Shown here: positions 7,350 to 17,600 of the stretch, piece by piece | Position numbering within the stretch: the first letter of the stretch is position 1 | Layout: every line of letters starts with the position of its first letter | Assembly: GCA_965655625.1 (NCBI GenBank) | Contig: CBFHHA010000003.1 | Span: 1 to 64,000 of the forward strand | Length of the DNA stretch: 64,000 nt | Direction: 5' to 3' | Source: CAJJDF01 sp965655625 | Lineage (GTDB): Bacteria; Bacteroidota; Bacteroidia; Flavobacteriales_D; CAJJDF01 | The notes under the pieces: model-generated | Told to the model about the DNA's origin: nothing | What the model saw: only the letters and a program-made list of their open reading frames with translations | The model's database searches: none | Made by a program: the position numbers and the translations under genes

Positions 7350-9259
7350 TTTTTAGTTGGTTTTAGTTTGTATATTTCTTCTTTATTTATGGATACTTTG
7401 TATTTTTCTGATAATGAATTTAACCACTCGCTCTCTAAGTATTTTTGATATTCAGAAATTACGATTCCTCTCACTTCTTTCAATTCTTTCTTCTGAGGGG
7501 GTATTATTTCGTTAATTTTTAGAAATACAAATTTACCTTCGATGAGTTTCAATTCAGACATTCCTTGATTAATCGGAAATTGTGAAAGAACTTCATTTCC
7601 TTCGATTTCAATTTTACCTTCTTTAGCTGTTAGGTCCAGTTGTGACGCTTTGTTTCCTTTCATTAATATTTCTTGTGAGGAAAGTCCCGAGTCTTTTGCC
7701 AAGATATATGTTTCTTGTATGATATCTTTTTTAGCCGAGGAATAGATTTCAACGTCAACTCTTTTTTTCCACTTATATTTCTCTTGAGTAGATTCAAAGA
7801 ACTTTTCAAGTCCTGTGGTATCTTTACTCGATTTAGTCCAAACATTTTGGTCTGATATTTCAAATAAAAGAATACCATCTTCAAACTCTTTTACCAAAGA
7901 TTTGTATTCAGGGTATTTGGTAAATAATTGTGATTTCTCATAATTGTAAAAGTACTCATTGGTAAATTCTTTGAAATTCGACTCTATATCTTGCTGAGCA
8001 GCTGGTAAATGGGTGGTAAGGTAGTTTCTGAACTCTGAGACTTTAACTTTGGTTGAGAGCTTAAAAAATCCTGGAACTTTTTTGTACTTGAAAGCAACCT
8101 TGTCATCATCCGCTTTGAGTCTTCCAATTACTTCTTCGCTGAAACTGTTTTTAATCCATTTCGAAGATTTGTCTGTGTATTGGTATTCCTTTTTTAATTT
8201 ATTCACAAAGTGTTCTTTGGTCTTCCCACTTCGGTCGCCTCGCTTGATGGTTGAAAGAATCTCACTTTTCATTGCTTCAAAACTTCCAATAGGTTCAGAT
8301 TTTATTTTTTTTACGATGTGCCATCCATAGGATGTTTTAAAAGGTTCAGAAACAGCTCCATCTTTTTCTAAAGAAAATGAAACTTTTTCGAATTCAGGAA
8401 CCATCCTTCCAGAGCCAAACATGGGTAATTCTCCTCCCTTGTCGGCAGATGTATTGTCATCAGAATATTCTTTGGCTAAAGTGGCAAAATCTCTCTTTCC
8501 AGAAAGAAGTTCTTGATAAATATCTTTTATTTTTGCTTCGGCATTCGCCTTTATTTGTGCATCTGCATCAGCTGGAGCTTTTGTATAAATATGTGCCACT
8601 TGTACTTTACCCGGGTTTGGTCTCTTGTCATTCACTTTGATTAAATGATAGCCAAACCTTGTTTTTACAGGCATTGATACTTCACCTATTGGGGTGTTGT
8701 AAGCAGCATCCTCAAACGGATAAACCATTTGAAAAGCAGTGAAATAACCAAGTTTTCCTTTGTTTTCCTGAACAGATGGATCTTGAGAATATTTTACTGC
8801 GACCGTTTCGAAATCGGCTCCGTTCATAATTTCTTTTCTAGCTTCCAATGCCTTCTCATAAGCATTTCCTTCCATTATTAGGATGTGACTCGCATTTATT
8901 TCAAACTTTTTTCTGTCGTAAGCTTCTTCGATTAATTCCTCTGTGGCACTAGGATCAGATAAATATTTTTCTGCAGATTTCTCTACGTACCCTTTTAATT
9001 CATTTTGTAACCTGGATATGGTATCCAATCCAGCCGCTTTTGCATCAGCTACTTTGAGCTTGAATTTCACAAACATTTCTGTGTAAGCGTCTAAAGAGGC
9101 CTTGTCATACTTTACATCCGAATTGTTTTTGGTGTAGTTATATAAAAATTCATCTTTTCTTATCTCTTCGCCAGCTACTTTTAATAAAACAGGATTGTTT
9201 TGAGCTAAAAGCGAGTTAACTAAAAGTAGAGATAAAGTTGCTATCAGTGTTTTCTTCAT
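7346..9259 (-). CDS. Periplasmic SurA-like peptidyl-prolyl isomerase with two parvulin domains
   Basis: A 637-residue protein with a Sec signal (MKKTLIATLSLLLVNSLLAQ). A chaperone-like helical N-terminus follows (VLLKVAGEEIRKDEFLYNY). Two parvulin domains lie at about 117-212 (ASHILIM ... FGYHLIKV) and 221-320 (VAHIYTK ... YGWHIVKK). The ~300-residue C-terminal region has no domain I recognise and probably binds clients. In Bacteroidota such proteins fold outer-membrane barrels and secreted proteins. Each parvulin domain keeps the SQDPSVQ/SDDNTSA glycine-rich stretch and the terminal YG-H motif, so both could be active. Confidence 0.9.
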   Translation of the reverse strand: MKKTLIATLSLLLVNSLLAQNNPVLLKVAGEEIRKDEFLYNYTKNNSDVKYDKASLDAYTEMFVKFKLKVADAKAAGLDTISRLQNELKGYVEKSAEKYLSDPSATEELIEEAYDRKKFEINASHILIMEGNAYEKALEARKEIMNGADFETVAVKYSQDPSVQENKGKLGYFTAFQMVYPFEDAAYNTPIGEVSMPVKTRFGYHLIKVNDKRPNPGKVQVAHIYTKAPADADAQIKANAEAKIKDIYQELLSGKRDFATLAKEYSDDNTSADKGGELPMFGSGRMVPEFEKVSFSLEKDGAVSEPFKTSYGWHIVKKIKSEPIGSFEAMKSEILSTIKRGDRSGKTKEHFVNKLKKEYQYTDKSSKWIKNSFSEEVIGRLKADDDKVAFKYKKVPGFFKLSTKVKVSEFRNYLTTHLPAAQQDIESNFKEFTNEYFYNYEKSQLFTKYPEYKSLVKEFEDGILLFEISDQNVWTKSSKDTTGLEKFFESTQEKYKWKKRVDVEIYSSAKKDIIQETYILAKDSGLSSQEILMKGNKASQLDLTAKEGKIEIEGNEVLSQFPINQGMSELKLIEGKFVFLKINEIIPPQKKELKEVRGIVISEYQKYLESEWLNSLSEKYKVSINKEEIYKLKPTKK

Positions 9260-9334
9260 TGCTTTATTTATTTTTATAAATCGAAAGGCTAATTTACCCT
9301 TTTTTTTATAAAAACAGAAAGTAAAGACGAAAAC

Positions 9335-10801
9335 CTATTTTAAACTATAATTAGGTGCCTCTCTTGTAATAGTCACATCATGGGGATGACTTTCTTGAAT
9401 ACTAGCCGAAGTGATTTTAATAAATTTAGCTTCTTTCAGAGCTTCGATATCTTTTGCCCCGCAGTAGCCCATTCCAGAGCGCAATCCACCAATTAATTGA
9501 TGCATCACTTCACTTAGGTACCCTTTAAATGGAACTCTTCCCGAAATTCCTTCAGGCACTAACTTTTTATCATCGTTTTCGCTGTCTTGAAAATACCTGT
9601 CTTTCGAACCTTTTTTCATTGCTTCAAGTGAACCCATTCCCCTGTAAGTTTTGAATTTTCGTCCTTGGTAAATAACAGTTTCTCCCGGTGACTCTGCTAC
9701 TCCAGCAAACATTGACCCTAGCATAACCGAACTTGCTCCAGAGGCAATAGCTTTTACTATATCGCCCGTAAAACGAATTCCACCGTCTGCAATGACAGGA
9801 ATTCCAGATCCTTTTAATTCTTCTGCAACATTCATAATTGCCGATAGTTGAGGGACTCCAACACCCGCAATAATGCGAGTAGTACAAATGGAACCTGGTC
9901 CAATTCCCACTTTCACTGCATCAGCTCCAGCATCTGCAAGCATTCTTGCAGCTTCTGCCGTGGCAATATTTCCCACAATCACTTCTAATGTTGGGTATTC
10001 TTTTTTAACTAACTTCAGTTTGTCAATTACACCCTGTGAATGTCCGTGTGCCGTATCGATAACAATTGCATCTACTCCGGCTCCAACAAGTGCAGCCACC
10101 CTTTCTAGTGTGTCGTGAGTAACGCCCACAGCCGCACCAACTCTCAGTCTTCCTTGTTCATCTTTACAAGAGTTTGGGTGTTTTTTTACTTTTATAATAT
10201 CTCTGTAAGTAATGAGTCCAGTTAATTTATTGGCGTCATTTACAATCAATAATTTTTCAATCTTATGTTGCTGAAGAATTTTTTCAGCCTCAACCAACGA
10301 AATTTCATTCACTGCCGTAACTAATTTTTCACCTGTCATTACCTCCGTAATGTTTTTGGAGTTGTTTTTTTCAAAACGTAAATCTCGGTTTGTCACAATT
10401 CCTTTCAGTAATCCAATTTCGTCCACAATTGGAATACCACCAATTTTGAATTCGGCCATCAGATTTAAAGCATCTCCAACAGTAGCGCTAGAGGTTAAAG
10501 TAACCGGGTCTGTTATCATTCCGCTTTCACTTCTCTTTACTTTTCTCACCTCTTTGGCTTGAGACTCAGCAGACATGTTTTTATGTATAATTCCCATTCC
10601 ACCTTGTTGCGCAATTGCAATAGCCAATTCAGATTCTGTCACCGTATCCATCGCAGCCGATAGAATTGGAGTTTTGATAGAAATGTTTTTGGTGATTTTG
10701 CTTTCTAGAGTAACCGCATTTGGTAAAACATTAGAATAAGCTGGGATCAAAAGAACGTCATCGTAAGTTAGACCTTCTTGCACAATTTTAGAATGAGACA
10801 T
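9335..10801 (-). CDS. guaB: IMP dehydrogenase
   Basis: GuaB oxidises IMP to XMP with NAD, the committed step to GTP. The TIM barrel begins GLTYDDVLLIPAYS. A CBS pair interrupts it at about residues 85-205. The catalytic loop GPGSICTTRIIAGVGVP holds the active Cys, and the mobile flap follows with YRGMGSLEAMKKGS. The chosen start is the ATG giving MSHSKIVQEG. The frame is open ten codons further to a TTG at 10831, but that TTG lies inside a perfect -7 promoter box (10829-10836), so the longer start is very unlikely. Length from this start is 488 residues, normal for the family. Confidence 0.96.
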   Translation of the reverse strand: MSHSKIVQEGLTYDDVLLIPAYSNVLPNAVTLESKITKNISIKTPILSAAMDTVTESELAIAIAQQGGMGIIHKNMSAESQAKEVRKVKRSESGMITDPVTLTSSATVGDALNLMAEFKIGGIPIVDEIGLLKGIVTNRDLRFEKNNSKNITEVMTGEKLVTAVNEISLVEAEKILQQHKIEKLLIVNDANKLTGLITYRDIIKVKKHPNSCKDEQGRLRVGAAVGVTHDTLERVAALVGAGVDAIVIDTAHGHSQGVIDKLKLVKKEYPTLEVIVGNIATAEAARMLADAGADAVKVGIGPGSICTTRIIAGVGVPQLSAIMNVAEELKGSGIPVIADGGIRFTGDIVKAIASGASSVMLGSMFAGVAESPGETVIYQGRKFKTYRGMGSLEAMKKGSKDRYFQDSENDDKKLVPEGISGRVPFKGYLSEVMHQLIGGLRSGMGYCGAKDIEALKEAKFIKITSASIQESHPHDVTITREAPNYSLK

Positions 10802-10828
10802 AGTCGTTTGTTTTTCTGTAATTGCATG

Positions 10829-10836
10829 CAAATGTA
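10829..10836 (-). promoter_or_regulatory. -7 promoter element of guaB
   Basis: Minus strand TACATTTG, 27 bases before the ATG at 10801. It decides the start of guaB because the alternative TTG at 10831 overlaps the box itself. Confidence 0.65.
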
Positions 10837-10878
10837 CGACTTTTTTTTCTGTTTCTTTGATTTTTTTTTAAGTTTACA

Positions 10879-12264
10879 TTAAGCCCAAAATGTAATAAAC
10901 CGAATTAATTTCCTTTTGAATTTTGAATAAGGTGGAAGTATAGTTTTGAGAGTTGTAAAGCCAATGCGCTGAGATAGAACGGCTCGTTGGTTGCTGAATT
11001 CTAGAAATCCAAACTCTCCATGTGCTTTGCCAATTCCGCTGTGGTTAACTCCACCAAATGGCAAGTGGGGTTGAGCAAATTGAATGGTTGTTTCGTTGAT
11101 TGCTGTTGTTCCAGCGCTGGTATTTTGTAGCACAAACTGTTTATTTTTTCTGTTTTTACTAAATAAATAAAGTGCCAAAGGCTTTTCGGTTTCTTGCACA
11201 ACTTCCATAGCATCGGTCAAGGTAGAAAATGAAATGATTGGCAAAATTGGCCCAAAAATCTCTTCCTTGAATATAGATGATTTCGAGGTCAAATTGGAAA
11301 CTAGCGTAGGAGATATAAAGTTTTTATCTGGATTTACGACTCCCCCAACCAAAATCTCTCCCTCTTCTTTCTGGGTTACTTCGAGCAGGTCAACTAGTCT
11401 TTTATAATGAATGGGATTCACAATCTTGGTTCTCGACTCATCGGTAATTGGAAACTGAATAGTTATTTGTTCAATGAGTGCTTTCTTGAGAGCTTCTGCT
11501 TGTTTTTCGTGTACCAAAATGTAGTTTGGTGCTATGCAAGTTTGCCCTGAATTAATGAACTTTCCCCAAACAATTTTTTGGGCAGCATCTTTTATGTTGG
11601 CAGTTTCATCTACAATAGTGGGGTTTCTACCTCCCAATTCAAGAGTTACGGAGGTTAAATTTTTTGCGGCCGCTGTCATGACTATTTTACCCACGCTTGG
11701 ACTACCAGTAAAGAAAATATGATCGAAAGGGAGGTTAAGAAGCTCTGTAGAAACGGATACATCTCCCAAAATCACCTTAACTTCTTGGCTACTGAATAAC
11801 TCAGAAATCATTTTTTCAATAAGATTGGAGGTGTTGGGAGTGTGCTCGCTCGGTTTAATGATTGCCGTACAGCCTGCCCCAATTGCTGATATTAAGGGAC
11901 CAATGCATAAATTAAAAGGATAATTCCAAGGTGCTATGATTAAGGTAACTCCCTTGGGCTCATATTGAATATGAGAGTTAGTTCCCCAAAAGGACAAACT
12001 AGTCGAAACTTTTTTGGATTCCGCCCAATCCGATAAATGGATCCTGTGTTGTTTTATTTCATCGAGTATAGGCTTTATTTCTGTTAGTAAAACTTCTTCT
12101 CGTCCTTTTTCAAAGTCTTTATAAATTTCATCACAAATAAACTGTTCGTTGTGCCGAATCCAGTTTTGTAACTTTTTCAGTTTCGCCAACCGTGACTGGA
12201 TAGTTCTTGACTGAAGTTCTTTTTGAAAATAGTCCTTTTGCGATAAGAAGATTTCGTTTATCAT
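10879..12264 (-). CDS. Aldehyde dehydrogenase, class 3-like
   Basis: A 461-residue NAD(P)-dependent aldehyde dehydrogenase. Motifs in order are PWNYPFNLCIGPL with AIIKPSEHTP (cofactor site), FTGSPSVGK, LELGGRNP (general-base Glu), NSGQTCIAP (catalytic Cys), EEIFGPILP and the C-terminal LPFGGVNHSG. The short length and a C-terminal stretch of basic and hydrophobic residues place it with the class 3 / fatty-aldehyde group, which acts on medium to long aliphatic aldehydes, often at the membrane. It ends two bases before the cinA start codon on the same strand, so it is probably co-transcribed with cinA. The exact substrate is not readable. Confidence 0.9.
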   Translation of the reverse strand: MINEIFLSQKDYFQKELQSRTIQSRLAKLKKLQNWIRHNEQFICDEIYKDFEKGREEVLLTEIKPILDEIKQHRIHLSDWAESKKVSTSLSFWGTNSHIQYEPKGVTLIIAPWNYPFNLCIGPLISAIGAGCTAIIKPSEHTPNTSNLIEKMISELFSSQEVKVILGDVSVSTELLNLPFDHIFFTGSPSVGKIVMTAAAKNLTSVTLELGGRNPTIVDETANIKDAAQKIVWGKFINSGQTCIAPNYILVHEKQAEALKKALIEQITIQFPITDESRTKIVNPIHYKRLVDLLEVTQKEEGEILVGGVVNPDKNFISPTLVSNLTSKSSIFKEEIFGPILPIISFSTLTDAMEVVQETEKPLALYLFSKNRKNKQFVLQNTSAGTTAINETTIQFAQPHLPFGGVNHSGIGKAHGEFGFLEFSNQRAVLSQRIGFTTLKTILPPYSKFKRKLIRFITFWA

Positions 12265-12266
12265 GA

Positions 12267-13505
12267 TTAATTGGTTTCTTCTAACATTAATTTACGTAAT
12301 AGATTGAACCCCGCAATAGCAGATTGCGAAATATTTCTTTCTCTGTTGTTTCCAAAATTAAATCGTTTAGAAACAACACGTTGGTTGCTTCTGGCAGAGA
12401 TCCAAACTGTTCCTACTGGTTTGTCCTCTGTTCCTCCAGCGGGGCCAGCGATTCCTGAAATCGAAATAGCATAATGAGTAGTGTACTTTTTCTTTATTTC
12501 CATGCTCAATATCTCTACAACTTCTTTACTCACGGCTCCTTTATCTAGTAAAACCGATTTTGGAACACCCAACTCCTTTTCTTTGATATCATAAGAGTAG
12601 CAGATGATACTGCCTTTGTAAAAGGCAGAACTTCCCGGTATTTTTGTTAATAAGTGCGATGCAAAACCTCCGGTGCAGCTTTCCGCTAATGAAACAGTTT
12701 CGTTTCTTTCCATTAGTAAATTTGCAAGTGTTTCTTGCATCGTAATGGTTCCTTCTCCAAAGATATACTCTGGAATAATTTCGTATAATTCGTCACAAAA
12801 TGTATTCACCAATTTGGAGTCTCCTTTGTTACTGGTCACTCTCAATTTTACCAAACCAGGCGAGGGGAGGTAGGCCATTTCCAACTCTGACTCCCGCAGG
12901 CGGTTTTCCCACTCCAAAATTATTTCTGCAAGGAACGATTCTCCAATGCCATGTGTCAAGATAGTTCTGTGTGCTAACTCTTGAAGCCCAAATGTTTTTT
13001 TTACTTCAGGAAACACTCCTGTTTCCATTAAATGTTTCATTTCGTAGGGAACTCCCGGCATAGAAACAAACACTTTTCCGTTTCTTTCAAACCACATCCC
13101 AGAGGCTGTTCCCATTGCATTACGCAATACTTTGCATTTTTTTGGGAGCATCGCTTGTTGGTTGTTCGAGGCTAAAAAGGGTTTGTTCCGGAGTTTGAAG
13201 TAGGCTTGAATATCTGCTAATACTTCTTGATTCAGTTCAAGCACAGTATCGAAATAATCGCACAAAACTATTTTAGTAATATCGTCTTTGGTTGGTCCTA
13301 GTCCGCCAGTAATAAGAATTAAATCGGCATATTCTTCTGCTCGTTGAAGTGCGATTTGAATTTCTTCTTCCGTATCTGAAATAGTGGTGGTTCTATTATT
13401 CTTAATGCCAATTTTGGCTAGTTCTTGCCCCATCCAAGAGGCATTGGTGTTGATAGTTTGACCTATCAACAGTTCGTCTCCAATGGAGATTATTTCTGTT
13501 TTCAT
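12267..13505 (-). CDS. cinA: CinA: competence/damage-inducible protein, nicotinamide-nucleotide amidase
   Basis: A 412-residue two-domain protein. Residues 1-170 are the MoaB/MogA-like domain (IISIGDELLIGQTINTNA, ITGGLGPTKDD). The last ~160 are the CinA C-terminal amidase domain with LAESCTGGFASHLLT and SGIAGPAGGTEDKPVGTVW. The amidase converts NMN to nicotinate mononucleotide in pyridine nucleotide recycling, and the N-terminal domain carries ADP-ribose pyrophosphatase activity in studied homologues. The length and order are standard. pnuC further along the window also concerns NAD precursors, but the two are not linked. Confidence 0.95.
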   Translation of the reverse strand: MKTEIISIGDELLIGQTINTNASWMGQELAKIGIKNNRTTTISDTEEEIQIALQRAEEYADLILITGGLGPTKDDITKIVLCDYFDTVLELNQEVLADIQAYFKLRNKPFLASNNQQAMLPKKCKVLRNAMGTASGMWFERNGKVFVSMPGVPYEMKHLMETGVFPEVKKTFGLQELAHRTILTHGIGESFLAEIILEWENRLRESELEMAYLPSPGLVKLRVTSNKGDSKLVNTFCDELYEIIPEYIFGEGTITMQETLANLLMERNETVSLAESCTGGFASHLLTKIPGSSAFYKGSIICYSYDIKEKELGVPKSVLLDKGAVSKEVVEILSMEIKKKYTTHYAISISGIAGPAGGTEDKPVGTVWISARSNQRVVSKRFNFGNNRERNISQSAIAGFNLLRKLMLEETN

Positions 13506-13565
13506 TCGTTATTTTTGATTGAATAAATGTACGAAATGAATAGTTGAAACGGGTGTTATTGGGTT

Positions 13566-13742
13566 TTATTTTTTTTTCTTTTGTTGAGTTTTAATCAGGG
13601 TAAATGTGGCGAAAACGACAAAGTATACCATACCAAACAAAAAGAGCTCGGAAGCATACTTCCAATGATTCAATTTAGCCAAAGTACCCAAAACTAAAAG
13701 CGCTATACCTAGAAATATGAATGTTTTGTGAGTTTTTTTCAT
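13566..13742 (-). CDS. Small two-helix membrane protein (GldL-N-terminus-like)
   Basis: 58 residues from the ATG at 13742 (the frame is open to a TTG at 13769, but that sits in the terminator A-run). It has two hydrophobic segments, FIFLGIALLVLGTLAKL and LFLFGMVYFVVFATFTLI, joined by NHWKYASE, and a lysine tail. The short loop with KLNHW between two helices resembles the N-terminal hairpin of GldL, the gliding/T9SS motor protein, and small membrane proteins of this type are common in Flavobacteriales. There is no periplasmic domain and no gldK/M/N nearby, so a motor role is not claimed. Confidence 0.6.
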   Translation of the reverse strand: MKKTHKTFIFLGIALLVLGTLAKLNHWKYASELFLFGMVYFVVFATFTLIKTQQKKKK

Positions 13743-13766
13743 CTCAAAATATTTTACTTTAAGGTA

Positions 13767-13797
13767 CAAAAAAAGTCTCGATTGATAGTCGAGACTT
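13767..13797 (-). terminator. Terminator after the redoxin lipoprotein gene
   Basis: Perfect 9-bp inverted repeat AAGTCTCGA (13773-13781) / TCGAGACTT (13789-13797) with an A-run at 13767-13774 that becomes the U-tract on the minus strand. Confidence 0.8.
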
Positions 13798-13821
13798 GCA
13801 TAAGATTGAGTTGAAAATGAA

Positions 13822-14568
13822 TTAATGTTTCACCCTTTTTATGGAACAACCTATGTTTTTGGTCTTTGGAGTCATTATTTCAGTTCCTTCGGCCATCGCG
13901 TTCATAGCATCTTTCAGCCAATTTTCTTTTACCTCGTTTTTCTTATCCACGTTGTCGTCAATAGCTCCAGTGTACACCAATTCATTTTGATCATTGAATA
14001 AAAATACGTGTGGAGTAGTCATAGCATTAAACATGTCGGCTACTTTATGATTTTCATCTAATAGGTAGTTTATTCCCTTGTAGTTCATCTCTTCAGCATG
14101 TCTTACCATTTCATCAAAAGAATCTTCTTTCTCTCTTTTTGCTTCATTGGAGTTGATCAGGGCAAAACCGATCTCCAATTTATCAGCCAACTCTTGTATG
14201 CCGTTGTATCTGTTTTCCCATCCTTCTGATTTTTCTCCATTTCCAACAACGAAAGGACACGTGTTACAAGAGAAAATAAACAATGCTCCAGTTTTTTTGC
14301 CAATTTGCTCAATAAACATTTCTGACCCAGAGATGTCCTTAAGCTTTGATTCCAGAGCAGGATTTACATCACCCAGCGAAAATTCTTTCTCTTTTTTATC
14401 AGCACAACATTCTTTTGTGCAATCTGCTGAGCATTCTTTTTTTGAATTATCGCTGTGCGTACAATTCTCTTTTTTACATCCTTCTTCGCACTTCTCATCG
14501 GTAGAGCTTTCGGTTCCGCACGAGAATAAAAAGAGCGAGGCCGTAAGTGTCATTAATAAATTTTTCAT
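13822..14568 (-). CDS. Thioredoxin-fold lipoprotein with a Cys-rich N-terminal linker
   Basis: From the ATG at 14568 the protein starts MKNLLMTLTASLFLFSCG, a lipoprotein signal; an upstream in-frame start would bury it. Between the lipidated Cys and the fold lies a 40-residue acidic/lysine linker with seven cysteines in CEEGC, CTHS, CSADC and CTKECC groups. The redoxin domain follows: EMFIEQIGKKTGALFIFSCNTCPFVVG with a C-x2-C active site, then GINYLLDENHKVADMFNAMTTPHVFLFN containing the cis-Pro TP. This is the Bacteroidota redoxin type acting in the periplasm. The Cys cluster looks metal-binding, but that is inference. A strong terminator follows. Confidence 0.85.
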   Translation of the reverse strand: MKNLLMTLTASLFLFSCGTESSTDEKCEEGCKKENCTHSDNSKKECSADCTKECCADKKEKEFSLGDVNPALESKLKDISGSEMFIEQIGKKTGALFIFSCNTCPFVVGNGEKSEGWENRYNGIQELADKLEIGFALINSNEAKREKEDSFDEMVRHAEEMNYKGINYLLDENHKVADMFNAMTTPHVFLFNDQNELVYTGAIDDNVDKKNEVKENWLKDAMNAMAEGTEIMTPKTKNIGCSIKRVKH

Positions 14569-14654
14569 GTCTTTTTGTTGGGTTATATTTTGTTTGTAAA
14601 AAAACGAATTTTTCTTCAATTTAAATCCTTTTCAGCGTCTTTTTGTGTTCTTAT

Positions 14655-17600
14655 TTAATCTAAAATTATGGGAGCTCCATTTTTCTCAAAGAGTGTTTCT
14701 AGTTTTTCTACTTCTTTTAGGTAATTAGTGAGTTTGGGTAACATTTTATCGTACAAGGTTTTGGCAATTTCATAATTTTCCATGTGCAGCGGAGTAGGTC
14801 CGTAAGAGTTGTTTGAGCCTCTTGCTTTCCACAAGTAGTTTTCTAGTGTAGGTTCAGTTTTTTCACCTATTTTCTTTTTTGCTTCGCTGCCATTCATCGC
14901 TAATTTCAGTTTGTTCATTTCTTCTATAAGCTCGTACACCTTTTTGGTCAAGGTTGCTCTTTCTTTGGTTAAGTAAGTGAGGTTTTTTTGATAGCTTTTT
15001 AGTTTTGCATTGGCCTTGCCAAATTCATGGGTCGATATCGTGATTGCTTTTGTTAAATCAGCAAGCTCCACGAAATAGTCTTCGTGTTCGTTTTCTAGAG
15101 GATTAGTTAACGTGCCTTTTCGAATTTGTTCCACAATCAAATTTTTGCTGTTGGCAAGTTTTGTCAATTTTCCCTTTTCATTTTTATACAAAGTAATTTC
15201 ATAGGTTCCCGCAGTTACCTTGTTCGAAATGTCTAGGTAGTTGGATCGAGAGTTTACCCTTGTTGTCACACCAATTTTGGAAGTTAAATCCCACACGATT
15301 TGGTTCATTCCAGATTTTAACGAACCTGTTAGTTGCGCTACAATTTCTCCTTGTTCATTTTTTATTTCCACCAATGTACTTGGTTTTTGTTCAGTTAGTT
15401 CTTCATCTATAGCGCTCCATCCCGGAAACTCATTGACTTTGCCTTTGGTTTTTTCTAATATGGAAATAACTTCCTCTAATTTTTCTTTTTCAATGTCTGT
15501 TGCTTTACGCAGTTTTTTGAGCTTTTCATTCACAATGCTTTCCGGTGTTGTGTATCCGGCTTCGGCTAATTTTTCAATGACTATATAGTCTAGTTTATCC
15601 GAGAGCTCAGCTTTCTTTCTCGCTGTTGCTTTTGAGATAAATCCTTCTTTGAGATAGTAAGTAATTACCGCCCCAAATGGTGGGTTGTCAGCTCTATATT
15701 CTTGCCCTCCCGAAGACCATGAGTTTGAGGAAACTTGATTGTAAAGCAATGCTTTTCTTGGAGTAAATAGCAGAGCGTCTTGTTTCAGAGTTTCTTTGGT
15801 GATGGTTCGCAAAGCACTGTAATCATCCAACACATAAAACCCTCTTCCAAAGGTGGCTAATACTAGATCGTTTTCTCGTTTTTGTATGGCCAAATCTCTC
15901 ACTGGAATTGTGGGTAATCCTTTCGAAAATTTGTTCCAAGTTTTTCCTTGATTTAAGCTGAGATACACGCCATATTCTGTGCCAATAAATAAGATGTTTT
16001 TATTGACATGATCCTGAACAATTCTCCATACCATCGATTTTTCTGGAATTCCCGAAGTAATGTTAGACCAAGATACTCCGCCATCTATTGTTTTGTATAA
16101 ATAAGGGGTGAAATCTCCAAACTTGTGATTATCAAGAGCAACATAAGCAATATTTTCGTCAAATAAATCCACTTTTATGTCATTGACAAATGCTGTGGAA
16201 GGAACTCCAGGAAGTTTGTTTACAAATATTTTTGTCCAAGATTTCCCTCCATTTTTTGTTGTTTGGATTATCCCATCATCTGTGCCCGCGTACACTACGT
16301 TTTCGTTAGTTTTGGATTCGGCCAATGAAGTAATCGTATTGTATGTGGACATAGCATAAACGTCCCAAGCATTGTTATAGCTTTGCACTTTTCCCATTAC
16401 TGGGAGCGCAAGTCTTTCTTCATTCTTTGTTAAATCTTCAGAAATATTTTGCCAACTATCCCCTCGGTTATCCGACCTATGTACTTTTTGTGAGGCGAAA
16501 TAAATCCTTTTTGGATCGTGCTGACTTACTAAAATTGGGGCATCCCAATTAAATCTCAATTTAGGTTCACCGGCATTAGCGTGAGGCTGTATGTACACTC
16601 TTTCACCGTTTGTTCTGTCTAGTCTGTTAAGATTCCCTTGCTGCCATTGGGCGTAGGCAATATTGGGGTTTCCGGGTTCAGTGGCAGGTTGGTGGCCATC
16701 GCCTCCCAATACCACTTCCCAATCAGAATTGGTTATTCCGCTGTTTTTAAATGTACGCGAAGGTCCCATTTGGGTGTTGTTGTCTTGTGTTCCTCCATAG
16801 ATATTGTAAAAAGGTTTGGAGTCATCAAGAGCCAGTTTGTAATATTGAGTAATAGGGAGGTTTCCAATAAATTTCCAATTCTTGGTGTTGTCGAAAGATT
16901 CGTACATGCCTCCGTCAGTTCCCACTAATAAATAATTCGGGTCGTTTTGTTTAAAGGCCAATGTATGATTGTCGGAGTGTTTGTTTTTCTCCGTCATGGT
17001 ATAAAAGGTTTTACCACCATTTTCGGAAATGAGCATTCGAACGTTCATTAAGAATATTTTATCGAACTCATGAGGCGAGGCAACCAGTTCTTGGTAGTAA
17101 TGTGGTCCCGTTCCTCCCGAAACTGTTTCAGACATTTTTGTCCAGTTACCTCCGCTATTTTCACTTCGGTACACAGCTCCTTTTCTGAGTTCAAGTTCTA
17201 CTGCTGCATAGATTACATTGGGTTTCATGGGCGAAATAGCCAACCCAATTTTTCCTTTATTCGATTTAGGAATTCCATTGTCGATTTTATTCCATGTTTC
17301 TCCTCCATCTACACTTTTGTAAACAGAGGTTCCTGGTCCGCCCCCCATATAAACCGCCACATTTCTATGTCGTTGCCAAGTCGCGGCATACAATATTTTT
17401 GGGTTGGTTGGGTCAATTATTAAATCGGTAACTCCGGTCCATTCATTTATTTCTAGTGTGTTTGTCCAAGTTTTTCCGCCATCCATACTTTTGTACAAAC
17501 CTCTTTCGCCTCCTTTGCTCCATAATGGACCTTGTGCTGCAGCCCATATTATGTTCTGATTTTTAGGGTGAACAATAATTTTAGAAATATGTTCTGAGTT

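Noticed and set aside
10801..10831. Longer guaB start at TTG 10831
   Set aside because: The TTG lies inside a full -7 promoter box, and the ten added residues have no counterpart in IMP dehydrogenases.
13566..13742. GldL gene
   Set aside because: Only the N-terminal two-helix part is similar; the long periplasmic domain and the gldK/M/N neighbours are missing.
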